Shown here: in pieces, positions 1-5,210 of the stretch
Numbering within the stretch: the stretch's first letter is position 1
Layout: the number at the start of each line of letters is the position of its first letter
Notes under the pieces: generated by a model
What the model was told of the DNA's origin: nothing
The model's database searches: none
The model's input: the letters and a program-made list of their open reading frames with translations, nothing else
Program-made: the position numbers and the translations under genes
Source of the DNA: DAMCAP01 sp032059445
GTDB taxonomy: Bacteria; Bacillota; Clostridia; Oscillospirales; Ruminococcaceae
DNA length: 16,945 bases
NCBI GenBank assembly: GCA_032059445.1
Contig: DAMCAP010000038.1
Span: 1 to 16,945, forward strand
Direction of reading: 5' to 3'

Positions 1-110
1 TCCACGGCTTTGAGGGAGCGGCAGCGATCCGTAAGCTCTGCGGTGAAATAGACAGCTGGAGCGATATCCAGCGGATCATCGAAACCTGCCTGCAAACCGC
101 AGGGTTTTAA
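1..110 (+). CDS. dusB: tRNA-dihydrouridine synthase (DusB-like), C-terminal end only
   Basis: The first bases are the last 35 codons of a gene whose body lies upstream of the window; the frame starts at base 3 and stops at TAA 108-110. The repeated copies downstream show what precedes this point: the segment reads REARKHSAWYIHGFEGAAAI, which matches the conserved C-terminal helical region of DusB-type flavoproteins (RKH-x-AWY-x-KG-x-x-GA). These enzymes use FMN and NADPH to reduce specific uridines in the tRNA D-loop. Only the tail is visible, so the Dus subfamily is inferred from this signature. The gene end is the first of three tandem copies of the same 187 bp, and its terminator lies about 400 bp downstream after the third copy, at 513-551. 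Confidence 0.7.
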   Translation, partial: HGFEGAAAIRKLCGEIDSWSDIQRIIETCLQTAGF

Positions 111-135
111 GGCCGATCAGCTTTCCACCACGTAA

Positions 136-297
136 AAGAGGCGCAAGGTAGGCTACCGAGAAGCCCGCAAGCACAGTGCGTGGTACATCCACGGCTTTGA
201 GGGAGCGGCAGCGATCCGTAAGCTCTGCGGTGAAATAGACAGCTGGAGCGATATCCAGCGGATCATCGAAACCTGCCTGCAAACCGCAGGGTTTTAA
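136..297 (+). pseudogene. Orphan second copy of the DusB C-terminal fragment
   Basis: An open segment follows a TAA at 133-135 and encodes the last ~53 residues of the Dus-like protein, including the RKHSAWYIHGFEGAA signature, up to TAA 295-297. It has no ATG and no ribosome binding site, so it is very probably untranslated. It is a by-product of the tandem duplication. Confidence 0.75.
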
Positions 298-322
298 GGC
301 CGATCAGCTTTCCACCACGTAA

Positions 323-484
323 AAGAGGCGCAAGGTAGGCTACCGAGAAGCCCGCAAGCACAGTGCGTGGTACATCCACGGCTTTGAGGGAGCGGCAGCG
401 ATCCGTAAGCTCTGCGGTGAAATAGACAGTTGGAGCGATATTCAGCGGATCATCGAAACCTGCCTGCAAACCGCAGGGTTTTAA
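323..484 (+). pseudogene. Orphan third copy of the DusB C-terminal fragment
   Basis: This is the same ~53-codon fragment as copy 2, ending at TAA 482-484. Its two base differences inside the coding part are both synonymous. That suggests this copy's coding sequence was under selection until recently, so it may be the original gene end, still joined to the native terminator. It has no start codon or ribosome binding site. Confidence 0.7.
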
Positions 485-512
485 GGCAGATCAGCTATCC
501 ACCACGTGAAAT

Positions 513-551
513 AGGCGCAGAGAGGTTTATTGCCCATCCGCGCCTTTTTTT
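513..551 (+). terminator. Intrinsic terminator of the dus transcript
   Basis: AGGCGC (513-518) pairs with GCGCCT (540-545), followed by seven T. The hairpin lies inside the 3' end of the opposing 53-aa gene, so its bases are both terminator and codons. Confidence 0.7.
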
Positions 552-688
552 GACCCCATGATCTGGATTTCTGCTGGTGGTGCAGAAATATACAGCTCCT
601 CACATTCCTGCTGGGCCTTGATCAATATGTTGATTGCCTGCTCTGATGCATGAAACATTTTGAAATATAGTTCTTTATAGTCGGGCAT
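527..688 (-). CDS. Small hypothetical protein, 53 aa, divergent from the XRE regulator
   Basis: An ATG at 688-686 is preceded by an AGGAG ribosome binding site and opens a 53-codon frame that starts MPDYKELYFKMFHASEQAIN and ends ...SKKGADGQ. It is predicted to be mostly helical (residues 3-35, with EQAINILIKAQQECEEL resembling an amphipathic helix) with a short polar tail. I recall similar short proteins starting MPDYKE in Firmicute genomes and mobile elements, but know no function. A good promoter lies directly upstream on the minus strand (-35 TTGATT, 17 bp, -10 TAAAAT), with a perfect inverted repeat between the -10 and the ribosome binding site. Control by the neighbouring repressor is therefore likely. 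The stop codon sits inside the dus terminator region. Confidence 0.75.
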   Translation of the reverse strand: MPDYKELYFKMFHASEQAINILIKAQQECEELYISAPPAEIQIMGSKKGADGQ

Positions 689-700
689 AAAAATCTCCTG

Positions 701-719
701 TTGCACTATATTAGTGCAA
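701..719. promoter_or_regulatory. Operator-like inverted repeat O1
   Basis: TTGCACTATATTAGTGCAA is a perfect inverted repeat with 8-bp arms (TTGCACTA / TAGTGCAA) and a 3-bp centre. It sits just downstream of the minus-strand -10, where a bound repressor would block transcription. Confidence 0.7.
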
Positions 720-747
720 TTTTATCACAATTCCCCTGTAAAATCAA
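719..747 (-). promoter_or_regulatory. Promoter of the 53-aa gene
   Basis: On the minus strand, TTGATT (747-742) and TAAAAT (724-719) are separated by 17 bp. The operator-like repeat 701-719 lies at the expected transcription start. Confidence 0.65.
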
Positions 748-754
748 TACATAG

Positions 755-774
755 TTGCACCTAAATAAGTGCAG
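755..774. promoter_or_regulatory. Operator-like inverted repeat O2
   Basis: TTGCACCTAAATAAGTGCAG carries the same TGCAC/GTGCA half-sites as O1, with one base more between them and weaker symmetry. It lies 2 bp upstream of the GAGGTG ribosome binding site of the XRE gene, which fits autoregulation. Confidence 0.6.
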
Positions 775-786
775 TGAGGTGTTGAT

Positions 787-1011
787 ATGAATGATGCGTA
801 CAGCAAGGCAGTTGGTAGCCAGATCCGAAAAATCAGGCTGGCAAAAGGACTGACCCAAGAGCAATTGTCCGCTCGATTGCAGACCATCGGCTGCGATCTT
901 ACCCGAAGCGCACTGGCAAAAATCGAGGTAGGGCAGCGGCACCTGTACCCCGACGAGTTAAAAGCTCTCAAAACCCTGCTAGATATTCCTTATGAAGACT
1001 TATTAATTTAG
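787..1011 (+). CDS. Cro/CI (XRE) family helix-turn-helix regulator, 74 aa
   Basis: This is a single-domain DNA-binding protein. Residues 8-66 make a typical five-helix HTH_3 fold: IRKIRLAKGLTQEQLSARLQ (helices 1-2, with the TQEQLS turn) and TRSALAKIEVGQR (recognition helix and following loop). No sensor or protease domain is present, so it resembles phage Cro or small immunity-type repressors. The start at 787 is set by GAGGTG at 776-781. The gene is divergent from the 53-aa gene across about 100 bp that holds two related inverted repeats (O1 and O2). It most likely represses both directions through them; that is inferred from position. The C-terminal end is complete (stop TAG 1009-1011). Confidence 0.9.
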   Translation: MNDAYSKAVGSQIRKIRLAKGLTQEQLSARLQTIGCDLTRSALAKIEVGQRHLYPDELKALKTLLDIPYEDLLI

Positions 1012-1166
1012 CCAAGATCAATCATAAACTGTAATCTTAGTTTCCCAGCACACGTAAGCTCGCCAGCCTCAGAGTCTTAGCATATTTCTAGTATATAAGG
1101 CAGCCTGCTTATCTATAAAATCAGCAGCACGTACCTTTAGAGGCAGTGCTGCTGGTTTGCGTTATT
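1008..1166. repeat. Structured intergenic repeat, copy 1
   Basis: The sequence from TTAGCCAAGATCAATCAT to the CTGCTGGTTTG hairpin is repeated at 1280-1438 with roughly 80% identity by eye. It contains a small hairpin near its start (AAGATCA ... AATCTT) and a strong one near its end (CAGCAGCAC 1122-1130 / GTGCTGCTG 1146-1154, extended by AAA/TTT). The copy starts within the last codon of the XRE gene. Confidence 0.75.
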
Positions 1167-1279
1167 TGGATAGATGGCATACTGCTTGTACAGGTGCTTA
1201 CTGTATAGCTGCTATGGCATCCACCGTGTAGCGGTCAGCCCGCTATTACCACCTACCCGTTGTCTACAGGAACTTATTG

Positions 1280-1438
1280 TTAGCCCAAGATCAATCATCA
1301 ACTGTGATCTTAGTTTCCCACTACCCGTAAGCTCGCCAGCCCGAAGACCTAACATATACCTAAATATAAGACAACCTGTTTGTCTATAAAACCAGCAGCA
1401 CTACCCTTAGAGGCAGTGCTGCTGGTTTGTTTTATCCT
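1280..1438. repeat. Structured intergenic repeat, copy 2
   Basis: This is the second copy of the element at 1008. Its first hairpin is a perfect AAGATCA ... TGATCTT, and its final stem is 13 bp (1389-1401 / 1416-1428). Between the two copies (about 1167-1279) I see no gene. Confidence 0.75.
1389..1433. terminator. Probable bidirectional terminator within repeat copy 2
   Basis: A 13-bp stem AAACCAGCAGCAC / GTGCTGCTGGTTT is followed by GTTTT on plus and preceded by a run that gives GGTTTTAT on minus. On the minus strand it falls 30 bp after the stop of the 1461-1886 gene. The matching hairpin in copy 1 (1118-1158) is followed by fewer T. Confidence 0.6.
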
Positions 1439-1460
1439 TATTGGCAAAGCAAATAAGCAC

Positions 1461-1886
1461 CTATAGCTTATAAGGGATCGTGCGGATGGCCGCGCCGATC
1501 ATCAATGCCATAAACATACCTATATCAGCCCATACAGGCAGCGTAAATACAAAGGAGCCAATTATATATAAGGTGTAGAGCATGCCAACCCTTGCAAAAG
1601 CATTGAAATGCCTGAGAGCAAAAGCCTTTCGCCGCTCCTCCCCTGCTTCTTTGGCTTGCTTGTAGCTGATGCCATTAATCCAGTAGATGTTTTGCGTCCT
1701 GTAGATCACACGAAACAGCCCTACCAGCCATAAACTGATAAGCCAAAGCAAAGGTTTTACTAGGATATCCTCAGAGATCCCTATCTGCTCCATACTAAAC
1801 CCAAACAACAGCACACTAGGTAAAAGGCCTACAATCCAAAGCACCAGTAGGGTATAAGTCTTGCGATAAGAGTGATCCTGCTCCAT
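1461..1886 (-). CDS. Hypothetical membrane protein, four predicted TM segments
   Basis: A 141-residue hydrophobic protein with two helical pairs separated by a charged loop. TM1 begins around LLVLWIVGLLPSVLLFGF and TM2 around LVKPLLWLISLWLVGLF. The loop contains KQAKEAGEERRKAFALRH, and two more TM segments follow (MLYTLYIIGSFVF and IGMFMALMIGAA). I do not recognise a family. I chose the ATG at 1886, eight bases after GAGG; a GTG at 1895 is in frame and would add three residues, but it overlaps that ribosome binding site. It lies downstream of the PrsA-like gene on the same strand, separated by a terminator at 1920-1957, so the two are not necessarily cotranscribed. Confidence 0.7.
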   Translation of the reverse strand: MEQDHSYRKTYTLLVLWIVGLLPSVLLFGFSMEQIGISEDILVKPLLWLISLWLVGLFRVIYRTQNIYWINGISYKQAKEAGEERRKAFALRHFNAFARVGMLYTLYIIGSFVFTLPVWADIGMFMALMIGAAIRTIPYKL

Positions 1887-1919
1887 TTGATACACCTCTT
1901 TACTCCAGAAGTACTAAGT

Positions 1920-1957
1920 AAAAAGGACGACAAAGGCTGCTGCCATCGTCGTCCTTT
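1920..1957 (-). terminator. Terminator of the PrsA-like gene
   Basis: A 10-bp stem AAAGGACGAC (1922-1931) / GTCGTCCTTT (1948-1957), with TTTTT following on the minus strand. Confidence 0.8.
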
Positions 1958-1963
1958 GCAAAA

Positions 1964-3013
1964 CTATCTCTTAGAGAAGCTCTTTGGGTCATACTTCGTT
2001 ACGGCACTGTCGTTGAGGGCAGCACCCATATCAAGAGCAGCTTGTGCCAGCTCGGTATCGATTACTTCACTCTTCATAAACATACCCAGCTGAGACTTTC
2101 TCTTCTCATAATCTTCGGGGTTGGCATTGAGATCCTTACGCACAAATACGATATACATATTATCGTCTTCATACAAGCCTACCTTACCCACCTCAGTGCC
2201 AAATATCTGAGTGATATAAGCTTCGGGGTAGTAAGGCTGACCCTTGGTTACAATGATATCGTGCCCAAAGGCATCGTTATGCTCGTGGGGCTTTGGCTCT
2301 TCTTTGCCTTCAGCAGCTGCCGCTTCCTTTTCATAGGTATACAGCACAGTATCAAAGTCCTGCCCGCCTTCTAGCATCTTAAAATAACGATTTGCATTTT
2401 CCTTAATCTTAGCTAGGGCATCACCGCTAGCAGGAACCTGCTGGTCATCCTTCTTTACAGTTTTGCTTACGACAATCTGGCTGATTCTCGCATAGCTCTG
2501 CTGATAATACTGCTTTAGCTCCTCTTCAGTAGCCCTCTTTTCGCCACCCTCGCCATAATAGGCTTCTAGCACCTTGGCCTTCTTCTGCTCAGCCAGTACA
2601 GCCTTCATGATAGAGTCTTTTGAGATACCCTTCTTTTCATATTGGGTACCGTCTCTCTCCCACAGGTCGTTTAGGGTGCCGGTAATGGAGTCAATGGTTT
2701 CCTGATCCAGCGTGATCTTTAGCCGCTCGCTCTCAGCCTCTACAGCGATATAAGCAAGTATATCTTCCTTGGTTTTTTCCAATACCCACTCGCTGCCCTT
2801 TTTACCCTCAACGTTTTGATCAAGGGGGCTCTTGCCTTTATCCAGTGCCAGCGTTGCAGCTTGGTAGATGTTGCCATTCATATAATACAGGTAGATGCCT
2901 GCGGGGATTTTGGTATCGTTATAGGTAGCGATATAGCTGGCTTCCTTACCGCCACAGCCTACCATAACCAGCATCAAAGACAAGATCAGTGCTATGCTTT
3001 TTATTAGTTTCAT
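1964..3013 (-). CDS. PrsA/SurA-like peptidyl-prolyl isomerase lipoprotein
   Basis: A 349-residue exported lipoprotein. The N-terminus is a lipoprotein signal peptide (MKLIKSIALILSLMLVMVGC) with the lipid-attached cysteine at residue 20. A helical SurA/PrsA N-domain follows (about 30-165), rich in charged helices. A region starting around ELKQYYQQSYARISQIVV lies where PrsA proteins carry the parvulin domain (about 165-310), although the classical H-I-L motif is replaced by SQIVV, so isomerase activity is uncertain. The C-terminal helix ends ...KYDPKSFSKR. Such proteins fold secreted proteins outside the membrane. Start: GGAGG lies 11 bp upstream. A short frame (3017-3100) ends 3 bp before the start codon. 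Confidence 0.8.
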   Translation of the reverse strand: MKLIKSIALILSLMLVMVGCGGKEASYIATYNDTKIPAGIYLYYMNGNIYQAATLALDKGKSPLDQNVEGKKGSEWVLEKTKEDILAYIAVEAESERLKITLDQETIDSITGTLNDLWERDGTQYEKKGISKDSIMKAVLAEQKKAKVLEAYYGEGGEKRATEEELKQYYQQSYARISQIVVSKTVKKDDQQVPASGDALAKIKENANRYFKMLEGGQDFDTVLYTYEKEAAAAEGKEEPKPHEHNDAFGHDIIVTKGQPYYPEAYITQIFGTEVGKVGLYEDDNMYIVFVRKDLNANPEDYEKRKSQLGMFMKSEVIDTELAQAALDMGAALNDSAVTKYDPKSFSKR

Positions 3014-3016
3014 CGT

Positions 3017-3100
3017 TTAATATTCCTCCAAGTTATTGGGATAAATCACTGCCATGCCCGCTTGCGGCATCTTCTGCTGCAATGATCGCATAAAGCGCAT
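3017..3100 (-). other. Possible leader ORF of the PrsA-like gene, 27 codons
   Basis: ATG at 3100 opens a frame MRFMRSLQQKMPQAGMAVIY...EY that stops at 3019-3017, three bases before the PrsA-like start; its last codons contain that gene's GGAGG. It has no good ribosome binding site of its own and starts about 8 bases after the expected transcription start. It could be a coupled leader peptide or chance. Confidence 0.25.
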
Positions 3101-3114
3101 AAAAACTCTATAAT

Positions 3115-3120
3115 ATTATA
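3115..3120 (-). promoter_or_regulatory. Likely -10 element for the PrsA-like gene
   Basis: TATAAT on the minus strand, about 100 bases upstream of the start codon. No convincing -35 is seen at 16-18 bp. Confidence 0.4.
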
Positions 3121-3166
3121 ACCGATTATGCACACAAAGTCTATATAAATTATTTCGTCAACGCCC

Positions 3167-3195
3167 TTGACAAACAAATAAAAATATTGTATTAT
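3167..3195 (+). promoter_or_regulatory. Promoter of tRNA-Pro(UGG)
   Basis: TTGACA (3167-3172), 17 bp, TATTAT (3190-3195). Transcription would begin a few bases before the tRNA at 3209. Confidence 0.85.
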
Positions 3196-3208
3196 TATGA
3201 AGCTGTGG

Positions 3209-3285
3209 CGAGGCGTAGCTCAGTTTGGTAGAGTGCCTGGTTTGGGACCAGGATGCCGCAGGTTCGAGTCCTGTCGCCTCGACCA
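3209..3285 (+). tRNA. tRNA-Pro(UGG)
   Basis: Full cloverleaf: acceptor CGAGGCG/CGCCTCG, D-arm with GCTCAGTTTGGTAGAGT, anticodon stem CCTGG/CCAGG around TTTGGGA (anticodon TGG), T-arm GCAGGTTCGAGTCCTGT, and an encoded CCA end. TGG reads CCA and, by wobble, other proline codons. Confidence 0.97.
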
Positions 3286-3323
3286 AAGGCATACCATCCC
3301 TTCTGGGATGGTATGCCTTTTTT
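3286..3323 (+). terminator. Terminator of tRNA-Pro(UGG)
   Basis: A perfect GGCATACCATCCC / GGGATGGTATGCC stem with a 4-base loop, followed by six T. It starts immediately after the CCA. Confidence 0.95.
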
Positions 3324-3326
3324 GTG

Positions 3327-3355
3327 TTTCCACGAAACATACAGCAGCATAATAT
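3327..3355 (+). promoter_or_regulatory. Promoter of tRNA-Pro(CGG)
   Basis: TTTCCA, 17 bp, TAATAT, ending 12 bp before the tRNA. The strong terminator just upstream means this tRNA needs its own promoter. Confidence 0.55.
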
Positions 3356-3367
3356 TAAATTGATTAT

Positions 3368-3443
3368 CGGGGTGTAGCGCAGCTGGTAGCGTGCCTGCTT
3401 CGGGAGTAGGATGCCGCAGGTTCGAGTCCTGTCACTCCGACCA
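3368..3443 (+). tRNA. tRNA-Pro(CGG)
   Basis: Cloverleaf with acceptor CGGGGTG/CACTCCG (one G-U), anticodon stem CCTGC/GTAGG around TTCGGGA (anticodon CGG), the same T-arm as the neighbouring tRNA-Pro, and an encoded CCA. It reads the CCG codon. Confidence 0.96.
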
Positions 3444-3444
3444 C

Positions 3445-3483
3445 AAATACATATCTTCCGCTAGGGGGGTATGTATTTTTTTA
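3445..3483 (+). terminator. Terminator of tRNA-Pro(CGG)
   Basis: AAATACATATCTTCC pairs with GGGGGGTATGTATTT around GCTA (15 bp with three G-U pairs), followed by a run of T. Confidence 0.85.
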
Positions 3484-3502
3484 TACCCCAACTTGTGGTA
3501 TA
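3482..3502. promoter_or_regulatory. Inverted repeat overlapping the AraC-gene promoter
   Basis: A 21-bp inverted repeat, arms TATACCCCAA / TTGTGGTATA with one mismatched pair and a single central base. Its right arm overlaps an extended -10 (TGGTATAAT, -10 at 3499-3504) about 85 bp upstream of the AraC gene. It looks like an operator; the protein that binds it is not known from sequence. Confidence 0.5.
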
Positions 3503-3588
3503 ATAAGGTAAGAATATATATTTGCTTGATTCGGTTTGTCAAACATTCTCATAAAAATGCACTTTGAAACATAGAGAGGGAGAATAAT

Positions 3589-4410
3589 TTGATTATCAAA
3601 AAAGGCAAGCAGTTCAATATGTTTCCCTCCCATGTGGGTCTGAGAAAATATATTCAATATTACAACATCGTGTTTCCGTCCAATGATATGTTTACGGCAC
3701 ACTATACGCTTATGCCGAACGCATGTGGAACATTGTCGCTTGCTTTTGACGGAAACGCAGTAATTGCTGAGCTGTGGGGAGCATCTTTAACCCCTGTTTT
3801 GTTAGGAATAGAACCAAATAATTATCATGTCCTGCTACTTATCCAGCTTTCACCCTATGGTTTATATCAAATCACCCGACAAAGCCAAATAGAGTTTGCA
3901 GATAAGCGACTTTCCCTTGCGGATATTGACAATGAGCTGTTTGCTTCACTGTATCAGGCTTTTGTAGCATCTAAAACTGTATGGGAACTGGTAAATACTT
4001 GTGAGAAAATATTATACAAACGCATGGATAAGCACGTTGTTTCGGACTCTTTGTTGTTGGCAACCAAAGTGATTTCTGATAATTATGGGCAGATACAAGT
4101 GAAAGAAGTTGCCGGACAATGCAATTATAGTGAGCGACAGCTAAACCGCTTGTTTCTTACGCAAATTGGAATGAATGTTAAGGACCTTGTACGCTTGACA
4201 CGTTTTAACTATGTATTAAAGCACATTCAAAAGTCCCCTTGCTTTTTTGCGGCATTGTCGCAACAAGCCGGGTATTTCGACCAAGCCCATTTTGATAAAG
4301 ATTTCAAGGCTATCAGTGGTGTTACCCCTCAAAAGTACCTAAAAACCATGTCGGATTTTTACTATGACGGCACAGAGATATACAATACAATATCCTCAAA
4401 GGAGGATTGA
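3589..4410 (+). CDS. AraC family transcriptional regulator
   Basis: A 273-residue regulator. The N-terminal ~145 residues form a DUF6597-like or cupin-type sensor region (MLPNACG-like stretch LMPNACGTLSLAFDG; PYGLYQI). The C-terminal ~105 residues are the AraC double helix-turn-helix: first HTH about 170-190 (QVKEVAGQCNYSERQLNRLF), second about 219-241 (FAALSQQAGYFDQAHFDKDF), closing with the signature GVTPQKYLK. It starts at TTG 3589, chosen because GGGAG lies six bases upstream and the first in-frame ATG is too far inside. The following VOC gene begins 3 bp after its stop, so the two form an operon in which the regulator probably controls itself and the VOC gene. Confidence 0.88.
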   Translation: MIIKKGKQFNMFPSHVGLRKYIQYYNIVFPSNDMFTAHYTLMPNACGTLSLAFDGNAVIAELWGASLTPVLLGIEPNNYHVLLLIQLSPYGLYQITRQSQIEFADKRLSLADIDNELFASLYQAFVASKTVWELVNTCEKILYKRMDKHVVSDSLLLATKVISDNYGQIQVKEVAGQCNYSERQLNRLFLTQIGMNVKDLVRLTRFNYVLKHIQKSPCFFAALSQQAGYFDQAHFDKDFKAISGVTPQKYLKTMSDFYYDGTEIYNTISSKED

Positions 4411-4413
4411 AAC

Positions 4414-4884
4414 ATGAAATATCAAGGTTGTCTTTTAGCGGTTAAGGATATATCCGCTTCTAAGCACTTTTATGAAAAGGTGCTTCATCAACATGCAGTC
4501 GTGGATATTGGCGTGCATGTGACATTTGAGGGCTTTTCTCTGCAACAAGGATATGCCGAACTCGTTGGTATATCAATAGATAGCGTAATAGCGCAATCAC
4601 ATAACTTTCAAGTCTATTTTGAGGTGGAAGATTTAGACAAGGTGTACGCCGAAATGAAAAGCATATCCAGTTTGCAATGGGTACATGAAATCAAAGAATA
4701 CCCTTGGGGGCAGCGTGACATTCGGGTATATGACCCCGACATGCATATCGTAGAGATCGCAGAGGATATGAATACGGTTATCAAACGCTTTTTTACTCAA
4801 GGGATGTCGGCAGAAGAAGTTGCTACACGCACAATGTTCCCTCTTGAGGTTGTAAAACAGTATGCGTTAGGCTTTGGTATGTGA
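4414..4884 (+). CDS. VOC (glyoxalase/bleomycin-resistance) family protein
   Basis: A 156-residue protein. Residues 1-118 form a vicinal oxygen chelate domain with paired beta-alpha-beta-beta-beta units: LLAVKDISASKHFYEKVL opens the first, YFEVEDLDKVYAEM opens the second, and DIRVYDPDMHIVEIAED is the typical closing strand with the metal-ligand position glutamate. A C-terminal extension (119-156, NTVIKRFFTQGMSAEEVATR...) resembles a short helix-turn-helix-like tail and is not part of the core fold. Members bind a divalent metal and act as lyases, dioxygenases or antibiotic-binding proteins; the substrate here cannot be told. A strong GGAGG precedes the start. It is cotranscribed with the AraC regulator and followed by a terminator. 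Confidence 0.85.
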   Translation: MKYQGCLLAVKDISASKHFYEKVLHQHAVVDIGVHVTFEGFSLQQGYAELVGISIDSVIAQSHNFQVYFEVEDLDKVYAEMKSISSLQWVHEIKEYPWGQRDIRVYDPDMHIVEIAEDMNTVIKRFFTQGMSAEEVATRTMFPLEVVKQYALGFGM

Positions 4885-4889
4885 TGCAC

Positions 4890-4922
4890 AGCGGCTTTGG
4901 TAAATCAAAGCCGCTATTTTAT
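4890..4922 (+). terminator. Terminator of the AraC-VOC operon
   Basis: AGCGGCTTTG (4890-4899) pairs with CAAAGCCGCT (4906-4915) over 10 bp, then ATTTTATT. Confidence 0.8.
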
Positions 4923-4949
4923 TCCAAACAAGATCGGAGGAGACGAACA

Positions 4950-5156
4950 ATGAGTAAATATGAGCCGCTTTGGAAGGCAATAGGTCAACGCACGGAAAAC
5001 AGCTTCGCGCTGACCTATGCCGAGATCGAACAGATTCTAGGCTTTCCCATCGACCACGCCTTTTTAACCTTCAAGAAGGAGCTACCCGCCTACGGCTACG
5101 AGGTGGGTAAAATCTCCATGAAAGCACAGACGGTGACGTTCAAACGCTGCGTTTGA
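4950..5156 (+). CDS. Small DUF7662-like protein, 68 aa
   Basis: The ATG at 4950 follows GGAGG by 10 bp. The 68-residue protein has the pattern of the DUF7662 fold: a start YEPLWKAI, the core LTYAEIEQILGFPID, and a closing YGYEVGKISMKAQTVTFKR, where the family has a GW-x-V-x-x-V-DL-x-TVTF-x-R strand pair. The usual tryptophan-containing middle loop is shortened. The function of this family is not established. It lies 54 bp upstream of the DUF5131 gene on the same strand with no terminator between, so the two are likely cotranscribed. A longer in-frame start upstream (4881) runs through a terminator hairpin and is not credible. Confidence 0.75.
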   Translation: MSKYEPLWKAIGQRTENSFALTYAEIEQILGFPIDHAFLTFKKELPAYGYEVGKISMKAQTVTFKRCV

Positions 5157-5210
5157 CAAGCGGCTACGTTTCTTTATCATCGGCTTCACCCATCCAAGAG
5201 GAGGAACACT

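Larger units (their letters stand above)
1..520 (+). repeat. 187-bp tandem repeat, three copies (tail of dus)
   Basis: The sequence starting TCCACGGCTTTGAGGGAGCG occurs at 1, 188 and 375, an exact period of 187. Copies 1 and 2 are identical over the part visible. Copy 3 differs by two synonymous changes in the coding part (AGC to AGT, ATC to ATT) and about four changes in the 35 bases after the stop, and then diverges near 519. The unit runs from about codon VGYREARKH through the stop and some 35 bp of 3' flank, with the junction near 'gcgca|aggtagg' at about 145. Because 187 is not a multiple of three and each copy has a stop upstream, copies 2 and 3 cannot extend the protein. Confidence 0.95.

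Noticed and set aside
76..469. Minus-strand frames across the tandem repeat (68 codons each)
   Set aside because: They are the reverse of the Dus-like coding tail, lack ribosome binding sites and have no recognisable family features.
1..520. The 187-bp repeats as a CRISPR array
   Set aside because: The units are contiguous, encode the tail of a Dus-like protein and have no variable spacers.
1087..1116. Covariation in the middle hairpin of the ~160-bp repeat
   Set aside because: Copy 2 forms AGACAA/TTGTCT, but the same positions in copy 1 give mismatches and pair only in a shifted register, so it does not support a conserved stem.
1174..1389. A 71-codon plus-strand frame
   Set aside because: It runs through the structured intergenic repeat, has no ribosome binding site and a composition unlike a protein.
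3209..3443. The tRNA-Pro genes as an attachment site for an integrated element covering 3480-8950
   Set aside because: The AT-richer accessory stretch does start right after the second tRNA. But I see no integrase, and I noticed no repeat of the tRNA 3' end further along by eye.
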